Positions 1 to 8,645 of a DNA stretch of 64,000 nucleotides are shown one piece after another. The number at the start of each line of letters is the position of its first letter. Position 1 is the stretch's first letter. Below the pieces are notes generated by a model. It worked only from the letters and a program-made list of their open reading frames with translations, made no database searches and was not told where the DNA came from. Source of the DNA: Aurantiochytrium sp. KH105. Its lineage: Eukaryota > Sar > Bigyra > Thraustochytrida > Thraustochytriidae. A program made the position numbers and the translations under genes. The DNA lies in assembly GCA_003116975.1 (NCBI GenBank), contig BGKB01000044.1, forward strand, positions 632,940 through 696,939, read 5' to 3'.

Positions 1-1
1 C

Positions 2-223
2 AGCGGAGCTCAGCAAAGTGCCAGTAATGGTCATTACGCACCGCGAGGAGGTGCGAGTGCGGGAAGTGGTGGTCGCGGCCGCGGCCGCGGGCGTGGTCAA
101 GGGCAGCAAGGACCAGGTCGAGGGCGCGGGCGAGGTCGTGGCCAAAGCCAAGGCCAGGGCCAGGGCCAGGCTCAGCGCGGAGGAGAACGAGGTCGAGGCC
201 GAGGAGGTCGCGGAAATAGGTAG
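2..223 (+). CDS. C-terminal tail of an RGG/RG-box RNA-binding protein (5' end outside window)
   Basis: Reading from base 2 gives 73 residues with no stop until TAG at 221-223. There is no methionine in this frame, so the start lies left of the window. The tail is almost pure Arg, Gly and Gln: it begins SGAQQSASNGHYAPRGG, goes through GRGRGRGRGQGQQG, and ends GRGGRGNR. Such RGG/RG tails bind RNA, are methylated by arginine methyltransferases and occur in hnRNP, fibrillarin, Scd6/LSM14 and helicase proteins. The globular part is not visible, so the family cannot be named. A competing frame on the same strand (GTG at 18 to 266) is only a shadow of this low-complexity DNA. A possible AATAAA signal lies at 387-392. 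Confidence 0.7.
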   Translation, partial: SGAQQSASNGHYAPRGGASAGSGGRGRGRGRGQGQQGPGRGRGRGRGQSQGQGQGQAQRGGERGRGRGGRGNR

Positions 224-579
224 CCCCAAGCTAACATTTACAAGAAAGAACTTGGAACGAATTTAGATGATGACGATGATGTCGACGACAACGACGACGA
301 CGACGACGAAGAAGAAGAAGAAGAGGGTAAAAAAACCAATAATTTATGAGGGTTATTGCAAAGCCACGCTGCGCTGTAAGAAGAGAAATAAAAGAGCGAT
401 GCGGGCAAGCAAAGGTTTGACGCGTCCGATTTGAGTCCTCGTGCATGGATCGCGCAAAGAAGCGTGGGCGCGAGCGCGCGTGTGTGTGGGTGTGAGTGCA
501 AGTGTGTGTGAGTGTGTGAGACGTTGAAATGGGGATGAGGGGGCAAAGAGAAAGCAGATAAAGAAGGCTCGCAGTACTC
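224..579. other. Convergent intergenic stretch with trinucleotide and GT repeats
   Basis: This lies between the 3' ends of the RGG gene (+) and the bZIP gene (-). It holds a GAC/GAA trinucleotide run at about 266-325 and a GT-rich run at about 478-520, plus AATAAA at 387-392. No gene is seen. Confidence 0.6.
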
Positions 580-1662
580 CTACTGCGCCTGAGCCTTGGG
601 ACGCGGCGAGCCCTCGTCCTGGAAAGGCGATTGAGGAGGGGGCTTGGAAATCTCCTGCATGATTTCGTCCTGACGCTTCTTGTTAAAGGTCCAGAGGCCG
701 TCGAGCATGTGCACGCAAGCCTGGTTGTCCTCAACCCATTGCAGAAACTTGACAATCTGCTTGGGGGTGATAATCTTGAGAATCTTGTCCATTTGCGCCT
801 GGCGATTGTACATGTTGCGCTCAACGTCCTTTTCGAACTTTTGCAGCGATAGGAGGCAGCGCTTCATCGAGGCATTCTGCGTTCCGAGCTGGCCGCGCTG
901 GGCCTTGAGCTCGCTCTTTTGCTTTTCGTCGATTTGGAGCTCTTTACACAGCACACTCCACATGCTGTTCGGGTTCTCGTCCGAGTAGAACTCCTCGTCC
1001 TGCTTGAGGATCCACAGGAGCATTTTGCTGATTTGCGTGGGTAGCAAGAGCTGTTCGAGCTGGTTGATGTGGACCTTGACGAGCTTCTTGCGCTCCTCGC
1101 CGCAGTCCGAGTAGATTTCGGTGTAGTGCTGGAGACGCCTCAGCACGTCCTCGTCGCTGCACTTTTGCTCGAGCATCTGGTTCATCGAGGTGACCTCGTT
1201 CAGCCGGCGCTCCTCGTCGACCTTTCCGCGATTTCCGCGTCCGCTCGTGGCCTCGCCGAGCTTGTTCATGAGCATTTTAAGCTGCAGTTCGAGCTTGCGG
1301 TTCGTCTCGCGCAGACTCGTGACCTCCTCGACAAGGGCCTCGACACGCTCGCGCTTGCGCTTGCGGCAGTTGCGCGCGATCTCGCGATTGCGTTCGAGCC
1401 TCTCCTCGCGCTTCTTCTGGCGCTCGTCGGCCGTCAGCGACTGGTCCTGGTCGATCTCGTCGAGGCCATCATTGAGAAAGACGCTGTCGTATCCCTCCAT
1501 CTTCATGTCGAAGATATCCAGCGAGTCGTCGCTCCCCGGCATGCCGGCCATGCTCGGCATGCCGTTGCCTATCACGGGCGCCGGCGCCATAAAGTTGCCG
1601 CCCACGTTCGCAGGTCCGGGCGCCATGGCGGCGTACTCCTGCGCGACCTGGCGGTGCGCCAT
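580..1662 (-). CDS. bZIP transcription factor with duplicated C-terminal motif
   Basis: A 360-residue protein from ATG at 1662; the open frame starts 21 bases earlier with GTG. Residues about 82-104 are a bZIP basic region with the DNA-contacting core NREIARNCRKR (Asn, seven residues, Arg). The leucine zipper follows to about residue 135. The core carries Cys where many bZIPs have Ser, a variant also found in other families. The N-terminus is Met/Gly/Ala/Pro-rich with an acidic stretch (45-75) that could activate transcription. The C-terminal half is helical and contains two similar motifs, LLPTQISKMLLWILK (about 207-220) and ITPKQIVKFLQWVE (about 298-311), whose function I do not know. The protein should act in the nucleus as a dimer. 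Its 5' flank holds a GCGCAAGT element array at 2125-2185 and a GGGC run with an unresolved base. Confidence 0.85.
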   Translation of the reverse strand: MAHRQVAQEYAAMAPGPANVGGNFMAPAPVIGNGMPSMAGMPGSDDSLDIFDMKMEGYDSVFLNDGLDEIDQDQSLTADERQKKREERLERNREIARNCRKRKRERVEALVEEVTSLRETNRKLELQLKMLMNKLGEATSGRGNRGKVDEERRLNEVTSMNQMLEQKCSDEDVLRRLQHYTEIYSDCGEERKKLVKVHINQLEQLLLPTQISKMLLWILKQDEEFYSDENPNSMWSVLCKELQIDEKQKSELKAQRGQLGTQNASMKRCLLSLQKFEKDVERNMYNRQAQMDKILKIITPKQIVKFLQWVEDNQACVHMLDGLWTFNKKRQDEIMQEISKPPPQSPFQDEGSPRPKAQAQ

Positions 1663-1919
1663 CTCGACGGGCGCCGCGCGCACAACCGAAGGGCGCGGGG
1701 CGGGGAGGCTGGGGGTTGGGGGAGGGAAGAGGGCAAGCGAGGGCGTGAGCGGAGGCGGTGGTGGCTGCGGCGACGGCGGGGCTGTTCCCGCGCTCGCTGC
1801 TCTTTCCGCGCGGGCTCGTGCCTCGCCCCTTCGCGATCTCCCGCCTTCTTCTTCTTCTCTCTCCTGGATCCCGCCGAGCTCTCTGCGCGCGGGGCGGGCG
1901 AGGGCCGGGCACGCGGGCG

Positions 1920-1963
1920 CGCGGGCGCGGGCGGGCGGGCGGGCGGGCGGGCGGGCGGGCNGG
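1920..1963. repeat. (GGGC)n microsatellite containing an unresolved base
   Basis: A tetranucleotide GGGC/GCGG run in the 5' flank of the bZIP gene. The single N of the window sits at 1961 at its edge, so repeat length is probably uncertain in the assembly. Confidence 0.85.
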
Positions 1964-2124
1964 CCGGGCTTGGTTGGATTTTCATCTGCTTTTGTTTACT
2001 GTGCCACAGTGAGCAGGCAGATTTTAGTCGACTTTTTAGTTCTGCCGAAGGCTGTTTCTGCAAGCTATAGGCCTAGTAGTTTTTTGTGTGGGGACACAGG
2101 AGGATAGACCTTGCGGCGCGGGAA

Positions 2125-2185
2125 ACTGCACTTGCGCGGAGCAAACTCTCGACTTGCGCGGAGAAACCCGCGACTTGCGCCGCTC
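2125..2185 (-). promoter_or_regulatory. Array of three GCGCAAGT elements upstream of the bZIP gene
   Basis: On the minus strand GCGCAAGT occurs three times; on the plus strand it reads ACTTGCGC at 2130-2137, 2152-2159 and 2173-2180. Spacing is 22 and 21 bases, about two helical turns. The array lies roughly 470-520 bases upstream of the bZIP start and points the same way. The same element recurs upstream of other genes in the window (35.7, 53.1 and 62.8 kb). The regulatory role is inferred from this recurrence. Confidence 0.5.
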
Positions 2186-2251
2186 CTACTTCACGCTCGG
2201 TGTCCCTTCTCCCCTAACAGCGCTCAAAACCTTGGACAAGAAGAATGCCAC

Positions 2252-2284
<33 letters not shown>

Positions 2285-2381
2285 CTCTCACGCGCGCGCG
2301 CAATGACTGAGAGGTACTAGGGCTATTAGACCGACTGGCAGACGATGGTGATTTGTTGGTTACGATTTAGCCTAGTTTGGC

Positions 2382-4049
2382 CTACTCCCAAGCGAAAAAG
2401 AAAGTTTTGCCCGTCGTGAGCAACGACTTGAGCTGGTAAAAGATGGCCATGGGCAGGAGCACGCCATAGACCTTGAGTTTGTGCTCCAAATACCCACTCC
2501 AGGAGCGACGGTTGGCCATGTGGCCATAACACACGTTGTACTCCTTGGTCATATTGTACCGTGCGCGCTTGACATCAGCGCCATATCCCACGAGACGATA
2601 GTGACCACCACAGGTCGGCGTCGAGTACACGAGCCCGAGAAGCCAGGGCGCGCGAAGGAGAATGCGCCAAAACGTGGGCGTAGCGTTTATCATCTCGCCA
2701 ATTTCATCCAAGTAAGGACGCACAGACACCTCCACCGAGTGTCGCGGCGCGTCGTAATACCACTCGGCATTAAAGGCACGCTTCGCCTCAATGTCTTGTT
2801 TCATCTCCTGGCGGGAGGGCAAAGCAAGCTCGCCGGCCATGTAGCGCGCCACGACGCGAGATTGCACATCGCAGATCATGGACATGGCGCCGATCTGCTG
2901 CACCACGCCAACGAAAGCGATGTTGTTCACCTCGCGGGGTCCTACAGGAAACATGTACTTGTAGAGGTCGAGGTGGCGATCAGGACGAACTTCGAGAACA
3001 TCATTGTCAAGGAAAGGATACCCAATCTCGTACCCAGTGCACATGATGACGGCATCAGCTTCGACCTGTGATCCGTCTGTGAAGTGGACCGTGCTGCCGT
3101 CAAAGTGCTCGATGCCGCGACGGCCCGAAATTTTGCCAGCATCCAGCTGCTTGAGGAAATCGTTGTCGGCACAGTTGCCCGTAATGGTTGGATGCCCCTC
3201 GTTAAAACGAAAGGTCGGCGCCAAGCCTGCCTTTTCCAGTTTCGCGCGAGAGTCCGCGAGGCCCTCCTCGGCAAGATCGGCGCCGACGTGTTTGGGAAGA
3301 CGGCCCAACACGTTTTGTTCGAGTCGGGATACTGCATTTGCGTTCGGGTCATGCAGCGAGTTTTTTACCATCCAGGTACCGCGGCGCGCGACCAAAATCG
3401 TTTCTTTGGCCACCTTGCTCACCTCTGTTACAATGTCGCTGCCGCTGTTGCCAATGCCAACCACAACGCAGCGCTTCCCTTCAAAAGGGGTATTGTCCTT
3501 GTACGAGTGCGAATGCATCAGCTTGCCAGGAAAGGACTCCATGCCCTTGAACGAGGGCATGTGCGGTGTCGAGTGATGTCCGGAACAAACGACGACGCCG
3601 TCAAAGACGCCCTCCTCGGCCTTGTTGTCCGGACCATGAAAACGCAGCCGCCACGAAGTTCCGTTCTTACCAGATTCCTCGCAAGGTTCAACGCGCGTCA
3701 CTCGCGTCTCGAAGCGAATGTTCTCCAGCAGGTTAAACTCCTTCGCATAATCGCGAAAGTAGCCCATCATGTCTTGATGGGTCATGTTGACTTGATAGCC
3801 GCGGTCCTCTGGCACGGGGAAGTCTCCGAAGGCATTCGTTGCGCGAATTGTGTTGATACGCGTCGAGCGATAGACACTAGAGAGCGACTCTTCTTCGGTA
3901 AAGCGCCAGATGCCACCGATATCATTGCTGAGCTCAAAGGCGGTGACCTTGATTCCAGCTGCGCGGAGCTCTTTGATCGCCTTGAGACCCGTCATGCCGG
4001 CTCCAATCACCGCCACATGACCCAGTTTGCGACAACCTGCGAGCGTCAT
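2382..4049 (-). CDS. Flavin-containing monooxygenase (FMO family)
   Basis: A 555-residue protein from ATG at 4049 (the open frame begins 24 bases earlier with GTG). It has the FAD-binding motif GAGMTG (residues 16-21), the FMO identifying motif FPGKLMHSHSY (about 173-183), the NADPH-binding GIGNSGSD (about 198-205) and a CTGY motif in the C-terminal half (MCTGYEIGYPF). The family uses NADPH and oxygen to oxygenate soft nucleophiles (N or S) in xenobiotics or metabolites. Length matches eukaryotic FMOs (about 530-560). The C-terminus is hydrophobic and may anchor the protein to the ER membrane, as in animal FMOs. The substrate cannot be told. It is divergent from the Patched-like gene at 4932. 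Confidence 0.92.
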   Translation of the reverse strand: MTLAGCRKLGHVAVIGAGMTGLKAIKELRAAGIKVTAFELSNDIGGIWRFTEEESLSSVYRSTRINTIRATNAFGDFPVPEDRGYQVNMTHQDMMGYFRDYAKEFNLLENIRFETRVTRVEPCEESGKNGTSWRLRFHGPDNKAEEGVFDGVVVCSGHHSTPHMPSFKGMESFPGKLMHSHSYKDNTPFEGKRCVVVGIGNSGSDIVTEVSKVAKETILVARRGTWMVKNSLHDPNANAVSRLEQNVLGRLPKHVGADLAEEGLADSRAKLEKAGLAPTFRFNEGHPTITGNCADNDFLKQLDAGKISGRRGIEHFDGSTVHFTDGSQVEADAVIMCTGYEIGYPFLDNDVLEVRPDRHLDLYKYMFPVGPREVNNIAFVGVVQQIGAMSMICDVQSRVVARYMAGELALPSRQEMKQDIEAKRAFNAEWYYDAPRHSVEVSVRPYLDEIGEMINATPTFWRILLRAPWLLGLVYSTPTCGGHYRLVGYGADVKRARYNMTKEYNVCYGHMANRRSWSGYLEHKLKVYGVLLPMAIFYQLKSLLTTGKTFFFAWE

Positions 4050-4931
4050 GCTGTTCGTCGTCTGTCTGTTCACTTCGAGTTGTTTGCCTGCTTGGTTGGT
4101 CTTCTTGTCTTGTCTTATCTTGTCCTTTTCTTGACTATCCAGCCAATTCGAGATCCGAGAGCTGTTGAGGTTCTGCCTTTCTGTCTGGCTGGCTGCCAGC
4201 GTTTCCCGCCCGCCCGCCCGCCCGCCAGCTGGCTGGCCGACCGCAAATCATCTCTTGTAGCGCATCTCGGACCTCGCCAAAACGCCGAGCGGGGCTTGTC
4301 TGGCCCCCGTTCGCGTACCCCCAATATCCCGTTCTCACTGTCAATGGGGTGCGCGCACACCAAGGACGATGGTGTGTGCCTGTGTGAGCACGTGCCAATG
4401 ACGCAATGCATGTGTAAGACGCGGTGGAATAAGCTGCTCCCAGTTACGTGACGGCGGCTGCGGCGACTTCGACTGGCCTCGGTGGCAGAAGAAGGCCAAT
4501 CAGCTGCAGCTATACTTGTCGTCTCGAGCTGTCACTGCTATACGTCACAGATCGAGAGGGTGGTAGAAGGTGACTCACGGAGCAGCCAAGGCGAACCCGG
4601 GACCCCGGGACCCGTCGGTGAGGTCCCCCCCTCCTTCCTTCTTTCCTTCCTTCGTGCTCGCGTCATTTTTTGTCGTGCCGGGAGTTGCGTGCTTTCTTGC
4701 GTGCTCGCCTGCTAACACGCACGCATGCACGCACGCACGCACGCACGCCCAGAGGGGCCTTGAGACAAACAAGCTTCATTGGCGCGCGTGCACGCTGCAG
4801 CTGGCAGAGGCTGCTGCTCTGCTGCTGCTCTGCTGCTGCTGCTGCTGCAGGACGTGCGAAGCGAAGGCAAAGCAAGACGAAAAGGCGGTCGCGACGCGCG
4901 AGAGACAGGAGGCGAGCGTGAAAAGAGCACG
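4050..4931. other. Divergent intergenic stretch between FMO and first Patched-like gene
   Basis: No gene is supported. It holds a CCCG run at about 4200-4232, a CGCA run at about 4720-4750 and a CTG/CAG-rich tract at about 4810-4853 directly upstream of the Patched-like start. The promoters of both flanking genes should lie here. Confidence 0.6.
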
Positions 4932-7709
4932 ATGTGGAAGCCAACGAGCCGAGGCGCCATGAGTGTCGTGGTCCAGCGGCCTTGTCTTGTCCTCCTTGCT
5001 GCGCTCGTACTCCCCTTGGTCTTCTCGGCCATTGGCGTCACGCAACTTGAGCTCAATGACCAGCAGGGATGGTCGGTCAAGTCGAGCTACTCATCGCGCG
5101 CGTACGATGCCTACATCGTAGCTAACGCTGAAATCGAAGCAGCCAATTCCGAGGCAGCCATGGCCCCGACGCGCACAGAGGCCTCGAGCAACTATCTAGA
5201 TCTCTATTGGGTGTCGAGTCGCAGCCCTGCGGATTTTCTCAATCACCCGGAGGATCTCTACTACATTCGTGCATTTGAAGACGAGGTCATCGCGCAAGAT
5301 GCCATTCAGCGAGTCTGCCTCTTGTCCAATTCCACTGGCCAATGTGTCGGGGCGTACTCGGCTACTTCCTTTCTGCCAGAGCTCGAAGTGGACTACGACC
5401 GTGATACATTTGCAAGTGATTTGCTAAGCGACATTGACGACACCGGTTTCTTTGTAAGCTCTGCCTTCGACATTACCGCCACGGACCCTGCTTTAGTGGT
5501 GATGCCTATGCTACGCTCGCGTCTGCAGTTCGGACTCCCTCTGGAGGGTTATGACAGCGCGCAGGACCGCGCCAGCGAGCAGTCTGACATTATTCAGGAG
5601 GCAATTCAGAATGTTGCAATCGACTATTTGAACCCCCTGCGCACGCAAAACGATGCGCTCATTCTATACTTTGACTTTTCCGACATCACCAACTACTATG
5701 TCGACACAACCATCGTGAGCGATGCTGTGTATGCTGGCGCTGCCGGGGCCTTTGTGTTCACCATGTTGTGCTTCCACACGAGGTCGATTTTTCTCGGATT
5801 CACGTCTCTCTTGCAGATTTTACTCTCGTTCCCTACGGCGTACTTTGCATATCGCTTCATCGTCGGCATCGAGCATTTTGGTACGCTTCAGTCTCTGGCG
5901 ATCTTTCTCGTCTTGGGCATCGGCACCGACGACATCTTCATCTTTTGGGACGCCTTTCGACAGAGCGCCGTCGTATTTGCGACCAAGGCCGATAGTCCGG
6001 ACGTTTTGGTCGATCGTCTCGACTGGGCTTTTCGCAAGGCGGCTGGAGCGATGCTTGTGACGAGTCTGACCACCTTTGTGGCTTTCTTTGTTACAGCGCT
6101 AAGCCCGATCCCGAACATCAAGGACTTTGGCATGTTTGCGGCGCTGCTCATTGTGCTCAATTTTTTCATGGTCATCACAATCTTCCCTTGCCTCGTGATC
6201 ATTCATATGCGCTACATCAAGCCAATTCGTTGCCTGTGCAGATCGAGAGAAGCATCTGCTTCCGAAGCAAAAGGTGAGCAAGCGAGATTGGGACTGGTGG
6301 AAACCTTCTTCCGCGATCGTTGGATCCCACTTGTCTGGCGCGCGCGCTGGCCCATTTTGTTTGTCGGTCTGGCCCTCACGGTGTCGTTTGGCTCGCTCGC
6401 TTCAAGGTTTACGACCGGAACGAAACGCATTGAGGACATCTTTGATGCGGATCATCCTCTCACTATTGTCAATGCACTGAAAATCGAGGAATTTGTCTTT
6501 TCCTCGAACGCATTCTTCACAGCCACGGTAACTCTGGGACTTGAACTGATTGATCGCGCGGGAACCTCACCCTTTGACCCCAGCGACTATGGCACGCTTT
6601 CGTACAGTGAGGGTTTTGCACCCTTTCAAACCGACGCGCAACAGGCCTTGTTCGACCTCTGCAGCGATTATGGTGACGAAAATAGCACGAATCGCCCGGA
6701 GTACGTGCGCACCCCAACGCTAGGAGAGCCGAGCGTCACGTGTTGGATTTTGGCCTGGAGTAACTGGCTCGAATCGCAAAACCAGACCTTCCCCGTGCCC
6801 ACAGAGGAGGATGCGCGCAATCTACTCGAGCAATGGTTTGACAGCGACGACGAAAATGCGGAGGAGTTTTCGAACGTGCTCGTCGGTTTGGCGCCAGGCG
6901 GCGACAACGTGGTGCCAAATCCAGTCGAGTTCATGACCATGACGGTTGTACTCGCCGTGCCGCAGAGCGCTTCACTGGGCGAGAAGATGAATGGGTTTGA
7001 GTCCCTAGCGAGTGGGCTCACCGATCGCTTTCGAGACGGCCCTGCGTCGATTGGCACAGGACTCGTTGTTTCCGACTACTTCGTTGTCTTTGCCATGCAA
7101 GAAGTCCTCGTGCAAACGGCCATCATTGGTCTTTGCGCAGGTATTGGATTTGGATTTCTATGTCTTCTCGTTATGACTCGAAACCTTCGCGTGAGTGTGT
7201 TGGCTGCCTTGAACATTCTGGTTGTCACCGCATTGGTGCTCGGTGTCATGCAGCTCACGCTTGGCGAAATTGGCTTCATGGAGGCCATCAGCATCACCGC
7301 GCTCGTTGGACTTTCGTTTGACTTTACCTTGCACTTTGCCATTGCTTACGTTGAGTACGAGCCCGAACATGCCTTGCTTATTGCCGGCGTGACCCCCGAA
7401 GATTGCCTGCCAGGTGACTTTTACGAGGCAGATGACGGCACAATGGTGGCCACGAGTCTTTTGCGGACGCGCGTTGCCTTCACGCGCATCAGCGTGAGCG
7501 TCTTGTTTGGGGCGATTTCGTCCACGACGGCGGCCATCGCGTTAACGCTGTGCGAAATTCAGTACTTGGGGCTTTTTGGCAACTTTCTTCTCCAGGTGAT
7601 CATATTCTCGCTCGTTGCAAGTAACACAGTGCTTCCTGCGCTGCTCATGAAGTTTGGGCCTCAGGCTCCACCTAAGGCGACAAAGGTTGTCGCTTTGCAG
7701 GAACCGTGA
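4932..7709 (+). CDS. Patched/Dispatched-like RND-family membrane protein with sterol-sensing domain, copy 1
   Basis: A 925-residue protein from ATG at 4932. An upstream in-frame codon at 4779 would add a low-complexity leader, but the tandem paralog begins at the matching place (MRWPTTKG against MWKPTSRG), so 4932 is preferred. It has one N-terminal membrane segment, a large extracytoplasmic loop, a five-helix block resembling a sterol-sensing domain, a second loop and a second five-helix block. The first block carries GIGTDD (about residues 329-334) and the second GLSFDF. These match the proton/cation-relay Asp motifs of RND permeases such as Patched, Dispatched and NPC1. The likely role is export or transport of sterols or other lipids; the substrate is unknown. 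It is followed by a close paralog in the same direction. Confidence 0.88.
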   Translation: MWKPTSRGAMSVVVQRPCLVLLAALVLPLVFSAIGVTQLELNDQQGWSVKSSYSSRAYDAYIVANAEIEAANSEAAMAPTRTEASSNYLDLYWVSSRSPADFLNHPEDLYYIRAFEDEVIAQDAIQRVCLLSNSTGQCVGAYSATSFLPELEVDYDRDTFASDLLSDIDDTGFFVSSAFDITATDPALVVMPMLRSRLQFGLPLEGYDSAQDRASEQSDIIQEAIQNVAIDYLNPLRTQNDALILYFDFSDITNYYVDTTIVSDAVYAGAAGAFVFTMLCFHTRSIFLGFTSLLQILLSFPTAYFAYRFIVGIEHFGTLQSLAIFLVLGIGTDDIFIFWDAFRQSAVVFATKADSPDVLVDRLDWAFRKAAGAMLVTSLTTFVAFFVTALSPIPNIKDFGMFAALLIVLNFFMVITIFPCLVIIHMRYIKPIRCLCRSREASASEAKGEQARLGLVETFFRDRWIPLVWRARWPILFVGLALTVSFGSLASRFTTGTKRIEDIFDADHPLTIVNALKIEEFVFSSNAFFTATVTLGLELIDRAGTSPFDPSDYGTLSYSEGFAPFQTDAQQALFDLCSDYGDENSTNRPEYVRTPTLGEPSVTCWILAWSNWLESQNQTFPVPTEEDARNLLEQWFDSDDENAEEFSNVLVGLAPGGDNVVPNPVEFMTMTVVLAVPQSASLGEKMNGFESLASGLTDRFRDGPASIGTGLVVSDYFVVFAMQEVLVQTAIIGLCAGIGFGFLCLLVMTRNLRVSVLAALNILVVTALVLGVMQLTLGEIGFMEAISITALVGLSFDFTLHFAIAYVEYEPEHALLIAGVTPEDCLPGDFYEADDGTMVATSLLRTRVAFTRISVSVLFGAISSTTAAIALTLCEIQYLGLFGNFLLQVIIFSLVASNTVLPALLMKFGPQAPPKATKVVALQEP

Positions 7710-8645
7710 GGCGTCCGTCTTTTTCTTCCTTGCTCACTGGGCCCCACGGAGAGATTCACCACATAGCGCAGGCCATCTCGCAGACAGGCTGGCTACTACG
7801 TCAATACATTTGTTCTAGGATTGAAAGTAGTATTCGTTGTCATCGTTGGTGTTGTGTTGCTGTTGTTGTTCTCGCTGCGAATTAGCAGTAAGTTGAAAAA
7901 ACTTTTTAAGCGCTAGGTGTAAGTCCAACGAGCCATGAACAGCATTGGCCTGGACTTTATTGCTCAGCCTTAGGTATAATTAGTTCGTACCTACAAGTTC
8001 AACTTGTAAGTTCGTAGTACATTCAATTTTGCCTTCCTTGCGAAAAATCGCGGTTCACGCTGGACACAGCTGGGCTATGCTAGACTTTACCTCGTGCTCG
8101 TAGAGGTCCACCTCTGTCCGTCTTGTCGACTGGGACGACAATGGGAACTTCCGCAGCAGCGTCAGCAGGAGCAGCTGCAGCAACAAGCCAGCAACAAAAC
8201 CCGAATATTCGCGGCGAGGAGGTCGCCATTATCTCAACATCGCAGAACTTGCTCGCGGTCTTTCTCGCAAAGGTGCGCGCGTAGCTGCGCGTGGAGACTT
8301 TTTGAGCGAGCGCCGGCCAAGGTGCTTGGCTCGCTCCACGTCGTCCGGCGGTGCTAGCAGCCAAAAATTCCGCTCATGAAAGCGGTGCACACACCTTTTT
8401 CTTTTTTTTTTTCGGACTGCAGCCACCGCGTGCAGAAGCAGCAAGCACGTGCCGCCCCAATCCTGTTTTAGGCCTCGCTGCCTGTAATAAGGCGGGGAGC
8501 GGCCGCGACAGCAACAGGCAGTGCGAAGAGCAGGACTGGCAGCAGAGTTCTGGACAAGCAGCGGCGGCGAGAGAAGGACCTCCCCCTCCGCGCTCTCTGT
8601 CTCTCTCTTGCGCGCGCGTCGAAAGGCTGGACCAGCGGTCTCAAA
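7710..8645. other. Spacer between the two Patched-like paralogs
   Basis: No gene is supported. The first 350 bases are AT-richer and include 3'-flank-like sequence. The rest contains CAG-rich stretches near 8155-8200 and a T-run at about 8398-8412. The promoter of the second paralog should lie here. Confidence 0.55.

Larger units (their letters stand above)
1663..2381. other. 5' flank of the bZIP gene and 3' flank of the FMO gene
   Basis: No gene is seen. The stretch holds a GGGC tetranucleotide run (about 1920-1963) broken by an N at 1961, the GCGCAAGT element array, and a CGCA run at about 2252-2285. Confidence 0.6.

Noticed and set aside
1069-2070. 333-codon plus-strand open frame opposite the bZIP gene
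   Set aside because: Antisense of the bZIP, then a translation through the GGGC repeat and the N.
4779-4931. N-terminal leader of the first Patched-like protein as a signal peptide
   Set aside because: The Leu run comes from a CTG repeat, and the paralog starts at the position matching 4932.
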